Source: JBCDBY01 sp039182715
GTDB taxonomy: Bacteria; Planctomycetota; PLA2
Reading direction: 5' to 3'
Length of the DNA: 22,353 nucleotides
Assembly (NCBI GenBank): GCA_039182715.1
Contig: JBCDBY010000032.1
Location: forward strand, 1-22,353
The translations under genes were made by a program, and so were the position numbers. Positions 1 through 6,588 of the stretch are shown one piece after another (the stretch's first letter is position 1; every line of letters begins with the position of its first letter). Below the pieces are notes generated by a model, which was given only the letters and a program-made list of their open reading frames with translations, ran no database searches and was not told the origin of the DNA.

Positions 1-1035
1 ATCCTGCTCCAGGCGCTGCAGCGCCCCGTCCGGCCCCGCCAGGAGCGCGCCCGCGGCCGCCGCCAGCAGTCGGCTCTCGCCGACGCCGCGCGCCACCTCC
101 GCTTCGGACTCGACGGCGCCGTCGGTGAAAAGCAGCATCGAATCGCCCGGCGCGATGTCGATCGTCGTCTCGCGCAGGCCCTCGCGGAAGGCGGGACCGG
201 CCACGATGCCGAGAGCGAGGCCGCGGGCCGATACCTCGTTCGCCTTCCGGAGCGACGGGTTAAGCAACAGCAGCCCATGATGACCGGCGGTTGCAAGCGT
301 CAGGCGATGGCGTTCGGGGTCGAGGATCGCGACCTGCGTGGTGACGAAGATGCCCTTGCCGAGCGTCCCGGCAAAGCCTTCGTTCACGCGCGCCAGCAGA
401 TCGGCGGGCCCGGTGGCGCGCGCCAGGTTCTGCCGGAACAGCGTCTGCACCATCGACATGACGATGGCGCCGGCCGGCCCCTTGCCCGATACGTCGCCAA
501 GCGTGAAGAGCACGCGGCCGTCGGCGCAGGGCAGGCAGTCGTAGAAGTCGCCGCCGAGCACCCCGCAGGGCTGGTAGTCGGCGTCGACGTGGTAACCGAC
601 GATCGCAGGGAGATCGCGCGGCAGCAGCGCACGCTGGATCTCCCGGCTGGCGCGTGACTCGCGTGTTTCTCCCCCAAAAGAGGCGCCGGCTGCGGAGGCG
701 CCGGCTGCGGAGGCGCCGGCTGCAGAGGCGCCGGCTGCAGAGGCGCCCGCCGAGGCAGCGACAGCCGCGGACGCACGCGTCCGGGCGAAGCCGCGCGGCG
801 CCGCGTTCCCGCCCGGATCCTCTTCCGAATCTTCCTCCGGGAACCGCGTGAGCGCCGACGCCAGGGCGGCGATGCCGAGGCCGGTCACGGCGGCGGCCAG
901 ACAGGCCCAGATCGGCGGGACGCCGATGTGCAGCAGCAGACCGAACGCGGCAGCCGTGTAGAGCGCGGCGCCGGAGGCTCCCGAGAAGACGTGGGCGCGC
1001 ACCAGTCGCATCCCCTGATGCACATTCCGTCGCAT
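1..1035 (-). CDS. Membrane-anchored SpoIIE-type PP2C serine phosphatase (3' end beyond window)
   Basis: This is a PPM/SpoIIE-family phosphatase, which in partner-switching pathways dephosphorylates a phospho-STAS protein. The visible 345 codons begin with two hydrophobic helices (about residues 11-30 and 36-58). An Ala/Gly/Ser linker containing AAGAS repeats (about 92-118) follows, and the catalytic domain starts near residue 120. Signature motifs are visible: the entry helix SREIQRALLP, GGDFYD (about 161-166), GDVSGKGP, the TAGHH segment and a C-terminal FTDGAVE; their acidic residues bind the metal ions in this family. The ATG at 1035 is preceded by GGAG at 9-base spacing and lies two bases after the stop of the upstream gene, so it is the last visible gene of the operon. 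The C-terminus runs off the left edge. The family call is secure; its target, presumably the neighbouring STAS protein, is inferred. Confidence 0.9.
   Translation of the reverse strand, partial: MRRNVHQGMRLVRAHVFSGASGAALYTAAAFGLLLHIGVPPIWACLAAAVTGLGIAALASALTRFPEEDSEEDPGGNAAPRGFARTRASAAVAASAGASAAGASAAGASAAGASAAGASFGGETRESRASREIQRALLPRDLPAIVGYHVDADYQPCGVLGGDFYDCLPCADGRVLFTLGDVSGKGPAGAIVMSMVQTLFRQNLARATGPADLLARVNEGFAGTLGKGIFVTTQVAILDPERHRLTLATAGHHGLLLLNPSLRKANEVSARGLALGIVAGPAFREGLRETTIDIAPGDSMLLFTDGAVESEAEVARGVGESRLLAAAAGALLAGPDGALQRLEQD
681..755 (-). repeat. 15-bp tandem repeat inside the phosphatase linker
   Basis: Four consecutive 15-bp units (AGGCGCCGGCTGC followed by GG or AG, plus strand) occupy 681-740, and a fifth degenerate unit follows. 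Read on the minus strand they encode repeated AAGAS pentapeptides joining the membrane helices to the PP2C domain. The unit is a multiple of three, so copy-number change would alter linker length without a frameshift. Confidence 0.85.
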
Positions 1036-1037
1036 CT

Positions 1038-1643
1038 TCAGTCGCTCCGGGGTGCCGCGAATCCGCGTTGGGGTCGCTCGATGGCGTCGAGCACGTCGCC
1101 CTCGAGGACCAGCGCGCGGAAGCGCTGATGAATGGGCGAGTCCCGGCGGCGGAGCGGTCCGCGCCGAACCGCCCGGCGCGGCGTGATGAGCACGTCGAGT
1201 GCGGCATCGATCACGGCCGCATCGGCGTGGACGGGGAGTACGTCGCGGTGCAACGCCGCGCGCACCGCGCGTACTGCCCTCTCTGCCCGGCCCTCGACTA
1301 CGGCCAGAACACACAGGTCGTCGAGGACTTCGATCGGCACACAGCGTTCGCGTCGGAGCAGCTCCATATCGAGGAGCCGCGCCGCCCTGGGCGCCAACAC
1401 GACATGCGTCGCGTCGAGCCGGCGCGCCGGGAAAAGAGAAGCCGCCGCGAGAGCCAGATCCGCGAAAGAGGGCGGCGCCTGCCTGGATTGGTCCTGCTCA
1501 TCCGAAGAGCGGTTCGAGAGGAGCTCCTTGAGCAGCGGACTGGCGGACCGGCCCGAACGGGCGGCGGCCGCCTGCAGGCGCTCGCGCGTGACCCAGCCGC
1601 CTCGCAGGGCTGCCAGGGCGGGGTCCGGTACCGGCTTCGTCAC
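1038..1643 (-). CDS. Small MshEN/GspE-N-like protein
   Basis: This 201-residue protein starts at a GTG that overlaps the upstream stop as GTGA. Its N-terminus (LAALRGGWVTRERLQAAA, then a helix ending near LLKELL) resembles the helical entry module of MshEN/GSPII_E_N domains. Residues of about 85-155 then follow the second half of that fold: an LLRRERCVPIEVLDD segment, a hydrophobic strand LCVLAVVEG, a helix, and DVLPVHADAAVIDAALDVL. In type II secretion and type IV pilus ATPases this domain can bind cyclic-di-GMP. No ATPase domain is attached here, and I cannot identify the arginine/glycine ligand motifs with confidence. The C-terminal 45 residues are Arg-rich. Its place between the STAS and phosphatase genes suggests an input or adaptor role in that pathway, which is inference. 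Fold assignment is moderate. Confidence 0.65.
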   Translation of the reverse strand: MTKPVPDPALAALRGGWVTRERLQAAAARSGRSASPLLKELLSNRSSDEQDQSRQAPPSFADLALAAASLFPARRLDATHVVLAPRAARLLDMELLRRERCVPIEVLDDLCVLAVVEGRAERAVRAVRAALHRDVLPVHADAAVIDAALDVLITPRRAVRRGPLRRRDSPIHQRFRALVLEGDVLDAIERPQRGFAAPRSD

Positions 1644-2659
1644 GAGACGAAAACCCCGGAACCCGCGTACGCGAATGCGAACTCGGTGACGTTGATTCCC
1701 TCGGCCTGTGATCCGTACCGGAAGTCGAGGAAGAGCCGTTTTTGCGTGGAGAAGATGCGGTCGGCGCGGGCCTGCAGCGAGCGGCCGCGATCGACGACGC
1801 GCACGTGCAGCCGTTGCGGACCGGCGAGCGCGAGCACGTGCAGGGTGCCCGGCTGCTCCTGCTCGAAGGCGTGTTCGCCGAGCAGGTGGCACACGTGCGC
1901 CGCCTCGCGGGCGAAGCGGCGCATGCGTGCATGCGAAACCCGGCGTTCGATCAGGATGCCTTCGAGTAGACCGGCGAAGGCAGCCAGCGTGCGCGGGGAT
2001 ACGTCGAACGTGAGGTGCACGCCATCCGCCTCGGCGCGCGACCAGTCGAAGGCGACACCGCCCTGGCGGGTGACGCTGAACGGCGCGCCGCACGACGCGC
2101 ACGACCATTCGCCCTCGCCTTCGATGCGCAGTCGCGCATCGCAGACGGCGCAGACGACGGTTTTGCGGCGCGGTGTGGCGGTGCGATCCGGCCGCGTCGG
2201 CGCGGCCTTCGGCTCGGTCCGCGCGCGCGCGGCGGGCGAAACTTCCGCCTTCCCCGCCGTCGCCTCCCCATGCCCGCCCGGGCCCCCTTCGGTGCGACTC
2301 GGCGGCCGGTGGCGCGCGAGATGGCGCGCCTCCTCCAGCCCGGTCGCGACGGGAATGAGGCTCTTGAGACCGAGCATCTCGAGGATGACGCCGACCTTGG
2401 TCGGCACGCGGGCCAGCACGAGGCGGCCGCCCTGCTCCTTGAGCTGGTCGTGATAGCGAATGAGTTCGCCGAACCCGGCGGAGTTGACGTAGCGCAGCTC
2501 CTCGCAGTCGAGGACGATCTCGTGGAGGCCCTCCTGCATGGCGCCGCGCAGCGCCTCCTCGAACGGGTCGAGCGTGTGCGCGTCGATGACGCCGATCAGC
2601 TGCAGGACGAGGGGGCCATCGGACTCTTGCAGCGAGCGGACGGTGAGGTCGGCCCTCAC
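1640..2659 (-). CDS. STAS anti-anti-sigma domain fused to zinc ribbon and degenerate RsbW-like ATPase
   Basis: This 339-residue protein has three parts. Residues 1-112 are a STAS (SpoIIAA/RsbV) domain; the segment ELRYVNSAGFGELI places Ser60 at the position normally phosphorylated by the partner kinase. After a charged, Pro-rich linker, a zinc ribbon uses Cys170/Cys173 and Cys187/Cys190. Residues of about 212-300 resemble a GHKL/RsbW ATPase in layout: a strand, a long helix, an REAAHVCHLLGEHAF helix where the N-box would be, and VVDRGRSL where the DxGxG motif would be. The usual N-box Asn and the G2 glycine lid are missing, so it is probably a pseudo-kinase. It starts at a GTG that overlaps the stop of the kinase gene (GTGA), with GAGG seven bases upstream. 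It is the likely partner of both the upstream kinase and the downstream phosphatase. The STAS call is firm; the third domain is tentative. Confidence 0.85.
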   Translation of the reverse strand: MRADLTVRSLQESDGPLVLQLIGVIDAHTLDPFEEALRGAMQEGLHEIVLDCEELRYVNSAGFGELIRYHDQLKEQGGRLVLARVPTKVGVILEMLGLKSLIPVATGLEEARHLARHRPPSRTEGGPGGHGEATAGKAEVSPAARARTEPKAAPTRPDRTATPRRKTVVCAVCDARLRIEGEGEWSCASCGAPFSVTRQGGVAFDWSRAEADGVHLTFDVSPRTLAAFAGLLEGILIERRVSHARMRRFAREAAHVCHLLGEHAFEQEQPGTLHVLALAGPQRLHVRVVDRGRSLQARADRIFSTQKRLFLDFRYGSQAEGINVTEFAFAYAGSGVFVS

Positions 2660-3846
2660 TCGGCGGCCTCGCGCTTGCGCGTCAGCGTCACGCGGTTGCC
2701 GGCGTCGTTGTAGCTGATGCGGTCGGCACAGCGTGCCATCAGATAGATGCCGAGACCGCCGACACCGCCCTGCGCGTGCCGTTCGCGCGCCATCGCCACC
2801 GGCTCGGTGCCGTTCAGCTGCGAGAAGTAGGCGCGATGGTCGAACCCATCGCCCTCGTCCTCGACGCTGATCGTCACCTTCTTCGCATCGAGCAGGAACT
2901 CGATGTCCATGGTGAGCGACTCGTCGCCGCCGCTGCCGTGCACTTCCGCGTTGCGAATCGCCTCGCGGTAGGCGGTCGTCAGGCCGACCAGCGCCTCACC
3001 GCGGAACCCGGCGTCCTTGAAGAAGGAGTCGCCCAACTCGAACGCGCGGCTCAGCTCCCGCTCGCGAATCGGCACGCGGAAGCGGAGCTGCCGCTCGAAC
3101 ACCGCGGCTTCCTCGGTGGACTGCGCCAGGAGCTGGTCCATCGAGCGCAGGAACGGGCCGACCGCGATCGGCTCGAACACCGCCATGTCCGCGAGCACGA
3201 GCAGACCGTCGGGTCGCTTGAGTTCTTCGAAGCGCGTGTGCATCGAGACCACCGGCACCGTGTTGGTGCGCCAGTTGGTCTTCACGCGATGCACGAGCGC
3301 GTCGCGATCGGGAAGCGTGTGGTCGCAGACCAGCAGGTAGGGGTTGGGCCCCTCCAGCATCGTGCGGCACGCCGCCGCGTCGACCGCCCGCTGGACCTGC
3401 CAGCCGAGGCGCGCGAAGTGCTCGCCGAGCATCTCCGCAAAGCGGTTCTCCGCCGGCATGACCAGCAGAATGCCCGCCGCGCGCTGCAGGGCGAGGCTCT
3501 CGTCGAGAGTCTGGCCCGGCTGCACGTCCAGGCGGCTGCGCGCCGGTGCGATCTCCGAAAAACGTCCCGAGGGGTCGCGCCGGATCCGAGCCGGCTCGCG
3601 CACCACGCCGAGGTCGACGAGGTCGCCCAGCGCGACTCGATCTCCATTCAGGAGACGCTCTTGCAGCGTCTCGACGAACGCCCCGAGGACTTTCTGCGTC
3701 GATGCGAGGTCGATGCCGGCCCGCTCCGCCGTTTGGCGCGCGAGCGATTCGCCCGTGACCGCTCCGGGAGTTTCTCGGGAAGCCTCCCCGGAAACCTCTT
3801 GGGGAGCTGTCTTCGGACTCGCCTTTTCCTGCCTCTTTGTAATCAC
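2656..3846 (-). CDS. HU/IHF-like DNA-binding domain + pseudo-receiver + RsbW-type serine kinase
   Basis: This 396-residue protein is a three-domain fusion. Residues of about 30-117 match HU/IHF: an N-terminal helical half, GDRVALGDLVDLGVV at the usual GdxVxlxgfGxF region, and an arm with RIRRDPSGR followed by a Pro-rich return strand ending QPGQTLDESL. Residues of about 124-242 look like a receiver with Asp175 (LLVCD) and Ser201. The first-strand acidic pair is absent, and the strand-5 Lys is replaced by Glu225 before Pro, so this is probably a pseudo-receiver. Residues of about 255-392 form a GHKL ATPase of the anti-sigma/RsbW type, with N-box Glu295 and Asn299, a VEDEGDGFD motif near 328-336 and a Gly-rich GGVGGLGIYLM lid near 360-370. 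All ATP motifs appear intact. The start is a GTG with only a weak AG-rich stretch ahead. It is the first clear gene of the operon. Confidence 0.88.
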   Translation of the reverse strand: MITKRQEKASPKTAPQEVSGEASRETPGAVTGESLARQTAERAGIDLASTQKVLGAFVETLQERLLNGDRVALGDLVDLGVVREPARIRRDPSGRFSEIAPARSRLDVQPGQTLDESLALQRAAGILLVMPAENRFAEMLGEHFARLGWQVQRAVDAAACRTMLEGPNPYLLVCDHTLPDRDALVHRVKTNWRTNTVPVVSMHTRFEELKRPDGLLVLADMAVFEPIAVGPFLRSMDQLLAQSTEEAAVFERQLRFRVPIRERELSRAFELGDSFFKDAGFRGEALVGLTTAYREAIRNAEVHGSGGDESLTMDIEFLLDAKKVTISVEDEGDGFDHRAYFSQLNGTEPVAMARERHAQGGVGGLGIYLMARCADRISYNDAGNRVTLTRKREAAE

Positions 3847-3907
3847 GACCGTCTTCTTGGCCGGCCGATCACGTGCGCCTCAACAGCGCGCGCACCCTGC
3901 CGCTGGT

Positions 3908-4099
3908 TCAAGGGAAAGGAACCGCCCGGGCGCCGGGACCCCACGAAACGGCGAAGAGAAGAACCAGGCAGGCAGAACTCGAACCGACGACGATGGTCAA
4001 GAGGGCGTAGGGAGGATCGCCGCCATCCAAGTTCCAGTGGATTCGTTCCGTATGGGTCGCCCGCACGCGCCGGGCTGGAACCGTTATGTCGAAGAACAA
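3908..4099 (-). CDS. Doubtful small single-pass membrane ORF
   Basis: This would be a 63-residue protein from a TTG start with no good ribosome-binding site. Its C-terminal half, DPPYALLTIVVGSSSACLVL followed by LFAV, reads as one convincing transmembrane helix, with a charged N-terminal half. It lies between a candidate promoter and the kinase gene, ending 61 bases before the kinase start. Codon third positions are less GC-biased than in neighbouring genes, which argues against it being real. I recognise no family. It is listed because the hydrophobic segment and position are suggestive. Confidence 0.25.
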   Translation of the reverse strand: MFFDITVPARRVRATHTERIHWNLDGGDPPYALLTIVVGSSSACLVLLFAVSWGPGARAVPFP

Positions 4100-4140
4100 G
4101 CGTGCAATCCCGTCCCGTAGTCCGGAATCCCACGTGCGAA

Positions 4141-4169
4141 AGCGTAGGAGTGTGGAGGGACAGGGTCAA
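4141..4169 (-). promoter_or_regulatory. Candidate sigma-70-type promoter for the partner-switching operon
   Basis: On the minus strand TTGACC (4169-4164) is followed after exactly 17 bases by TACGCT (4146-4141). The -35 matches five of six consensus positions. The -10 keeps only the key TAnnnT positions. Transcription would start near 4134 and run into the small ORF and then the kinase gene. It lies just beyond the terminator of the preceding minus-strand gene, a sensible place for a new promoter. Confidence 0.45.
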
Positions 4170-4235
4170 GGCCAAATCCACAAAATATTGGGGGACAAGT
4201 GGGATTGGACTCCTAGGGGGCGTGGAACTCGGGAC

Positions 4236-4272
4236 AAAAGAAAACCCCGGCCGCGCGGAGCGAGCCGGGGTT
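4236..4272 (-). terminator. Rho-independent terminator of the IPT lipoprotein gene
   Basis: On the minus strand a perfect 9-bp stem, AACCCCGGC (4272-4264) with GCCGGGGTT (4251-4243), closes a 12-base loop. It runs directly into the T-rich tract TTTTCTTTT (4244-4236). It lies 25 bases past the stop codon of the gene at 4297-6432. The opposite strand lacks a T tract, so it acts in one direction. Confidence 0.92.
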
Positions 4273-4296
4273 GTCGGCGTGTTCCTGGTTCGGAGA

Positions 4297-6432
4297 TCAA
4301 TAGAAGACGAAGAGGATCAGGTCCGCGGCGGTTCCGAAGCCGCCGAGGCCGGGGCTCTGGATCAGGCCCCAGTTCGCTCCGATCGGAACGAACGGTTCGA
4401 AGCCGGAGATGAGAGCGGCGGCGCCGCCCCCGATGCGGAAGGCGAGACCGTCCGGCGGTGAGCCGAGCGCCTCCGACTGGAAGACCACCAGCTCCTCGTC
4501 CGCGGTGCTCCACAAGCTGTCGGGTCCGCGACGCAGCGCGAACGCACGACCGTCCTGCACCGACGGCACGCGATGCTGCGGCCAGGTAAGCGACGACTGG
4601 AAGGCGCGCAACGCGTTGCCCTCCGGCGTGATCGTCACCTGCACGTCGTCGCTGGAATTTGCCGTCCCGTCGAGGCCACGCGCGGAGACAAGCAGGAAGC
4701 CGTTGCCGAGCGGCGCCATGACCGGCCGACGGCCGAAGCTGAACTGCGTCGGCCCGTCGAACGGCGGCGCGACCGTGCTGGCGCGGTAGACCGCCACGAG
4801 ATCGTCGGCGTTGTTCGGCGCGCGGTCCACGCCGCCGGTCGCGACCGCTACGTTGCCGTCGCCGAAGGTGACGATGGTGCGCGCGGCGCCGACGTCGGCG
4901 CGCGAGTCGAGATCGATGATGGTCTGCGAAATCGCGGTCCCGAGCACGTCGTAAACGACGAGCGCGTCGTCCGGATCGGGCGCCTGGATGATCGCCGCGG
5001 CCACACCGACGACGCGGCTGGCCGACACGAAGATCGGCGGCGCCACGAAGTGCGGCGCGACGATGCCGGCGATCTCGGTCGTGGAAATCCGGTAGCGGAT
5101 GAGCGTGTCGTCGGCGTCGCCGAAGACGCCGTTGGCGCCCAGCCCGACCACGAACACGCTGTCGCCGTCCGGCGACGCCGGACGCGAGACGTTGGCGCGC
5201 CCGCGCCCCGTGGCGGAGATCACGTCGGCGGTGCCGATGTCGATCGCCGTGGCGAGCTGCCCGGTGATCTGACCACCGGTGAAGGTGAGCACCTGCAGCT
5301 GGTCCGCCCCTCCGAGCCCGGTGCCCTGGAGAATCACGCCCAACTGGCCGTCCGCGATGCGGGCCGGCATGATCGGCGCAAGATTCGGCACGTTCGCCAC
5401 GGTCACCGTCGGCGTCGCCGCCGCCAGGTTCGAGACGATGTAGAGCACGGTGTTGGCGGGCGTCGCGCCCGGCCCCGACAGCACGACGGTGTCGTTGTCG
5501 ACGCGCACCGGCAGCGAGTAGTTCGGGCTGAGGCTGCGCGGCGCGGCGGTGCCGAGCGAGAGCGCGTTGACCACGCTGGTCGTGCTCGGCGGACCATAGA
5601 CGAGCACCATCTCGTCGTTGCCGTTGCCCCAGATGAAATCGGTGCCGGTCGTGATCATCGCGGCCACGCCGCTATTGATCCGCACCGGCACGGAGCTGTT
5701 GATCTGCGCGGTCACGCTTTGACGCGGCACGCCGAGCGCGACGGTGTCCGGCTTCTCGAAGCGCACCTGCGTCGGCACCGCTTCCGCGAAGCTTCCGTTG
5801 CGCACGACGACCTCGAGCGGGCCCGGCACGGGGAGGAACCCGAGCACCGGCGCGCGGCCGGTCACGATGGTGGTGTCCTGGGACACCTGTCCCTGCACGG
5901 CCGCGACGCTGCCGAACTCGACGGTGACGACGCCCCCCGGCGGGCCGAGGTTGGTCCCGGTGATGCGGAACTCCTGCGCGCCCGTCGGCGAGTACGTCGT
6001 CGGCACGATCGTCTGCGGGTTGGGCGGCACCGGCGTGCCCCCGGGGCCCCGGTACTGGAAGCCGCCGAAGAGACCACGCGTCCCGCGGTTGAGGCTGACG
6101 ACCTCGACCGTGACGATGACCGGCAGACCGTTGGGCGCCGGCGGCAGCGTCACCTCGAGCTGGGTGTCGCTGATGACCTGGAGATTGAAGCCGGGGTTGC
6201 CGTCGCCGAAGAGGACGGTGGTCGGCTGCGCGGCGAGAAACTGCTCGCCGGTAATCACGACCGTCCCGCCCCCGTTCAGGTCGACGGATTCGCTCGGGCT
6301 CACGGCGGTGACCTCGAAGGTCGGCGTACCGCCGCCTCCTCCGCCGCTGCACGCCGCCGTCGCCGTGGCGACCAGGGCGCACATCACCGCGACGGCCAAG
6401 CGATTGACCGCGCGCGTTCGGAAATTGTTCAT
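4297..6432 (-). CDS. Large lipoprotein with IPT/TIG domains and Asp-rich repeat region
   Basis: This 711-residue protein opens with a lipoprotein signal ending TATAAC, lipidated Cys28, and a Gly-rich linker. Two immunoglobulin-like IPT/TIG domains follow. The first begins at FEVTAVSPSESVDLNGGGTV and contains VVITGEQF. The second begins near IVPTTYSPTGAQEFRITGTN. From about residue 240 to the end, a beta-rich region carries at least six spaced copies of a motif of the form G-x-D/N-x-x-[FW]-x-x-x-[DN]-D-x-[LV]-x-x-[VY]; examples are WGNGNDEMVLVYG (about 268-280), GVFGDADDTLIRY and LWSTADEELVVF. This suggests a beta-propeller-like fold with one acidic loop per blade. A GAGGG ribosome-binding site precedes the ATG. 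It is probably surface or periplasmic; no enzymatic residues are recognisable. Substrate and role are unknown. Confidence 0.88.
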   Translation of the reverse strand: MNNFRTRAVNRLAVAVMCALVATATAACSGGGGGGTPTFEVTAVSPSESVDLNGGGTVVITGEQFLAAQPTTVLFGDGNPGFNLQVISDTQLEVTLPPAPNGLPVIVTVEVVSLNRGTRGLFGGFQYRGPGGTPVPPNPQTIVPTTYSPTGAQEFRITGTNLGPPGGVVTVEFGSVAAVQGQVSQDTTIVTGRAPVLGFLPVPGPLEVVVRNGSFAEAVPTQVRFEKPDTVALGVPRQSVTAQINSSVPVRINSGVAAMITTGTDFIWGNGNDEMVLVYGPPSTTSVVNALSLGTAAPRSLSPNYSLPVRVDNDTVVLSGPGATPANTVLYIVSNLAAATPTVTVANVPNLAPIMPARIADGQLGVILQGTGLGGADQLQVLTFTGGQITGQLATAIDIGTADVISATGRGRANVSRPASPDGDSVFVVGLGANGVFGDADDTLIRYRISTTEIAGIVAPHFVAPPIFVSASRVVGVAAAIIQAPDPDDALVVYDVLGTAISQTIIDLDSRADVGAARTIVTFGDGNVAVATGGVDRAPNNADDLVAVYRASTVAPPFDGPTQFSFGRRPVMAPLGNGFLLVSARGLDGTANSSDDVQVTITPEGNALRAFQSSLTWPQHRVPSVQDGRAFALRRGPDSLWSTADEELVVFQSEALGSPPDGLAFRIGGGAAALISGFEPFVPIGANWGLIQSPGLGGFGTAADLILFVFY

Positions 6433-6588
6433 GTCTCGACCCTCGTGTCTTGCGCTGACCCGTTCCTCTTGAAAGCCGATCTCATTCCTAAGAGTACGGC
6501 CAATTCCGCCAGAGGCGACATCGGCCTCCTAACTCGCTACTTGAAACGGGTTTAGGAAATCGGGTGCCGCGATCCGATAGAGGGGGAA

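Larger units (their letters stand above)
3847..4235. other. Long non-coding leader/intergenic stretch upstream of the partner-switching operon
   Basis: About 390 bases separate the kinase gene from the terminator of the next gene. I see no tRNA or known riboswitch. The stretch contains one doubtful small ORF, a candidate promoter at its far end, and a distant inverted pair TAGGAGT (4144-4150) / ACTCCTA (4209-4215). If the promoter is used, the kinase mRNA would carry a leader of nearly 290 bases. Confidence 0.5.

Noticed and set aside
260..1207. Open frames on both strands over the phosphatase region
   Set aside because: Their translations are Arg-rich and featureless, whereas the frame 1035 to 1 on the minus strand carries the SpoIIE/PP2C motifs.
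3960..4060. A tRNA-like T-arm phrase (GGTTCGAGTTC on the minus strand)
   Set aside because: The flanking bases do not form the T stem, and no acceptor, anticodon or D arm can be drawn around it.
4185..4215. GGGGGACAAGTGGGATTGG, reminiscent of MraZ-box spacing
   Set aside because: Only two imperfect units are present, and no mraZ or cell-wall gene cluster is nearby.
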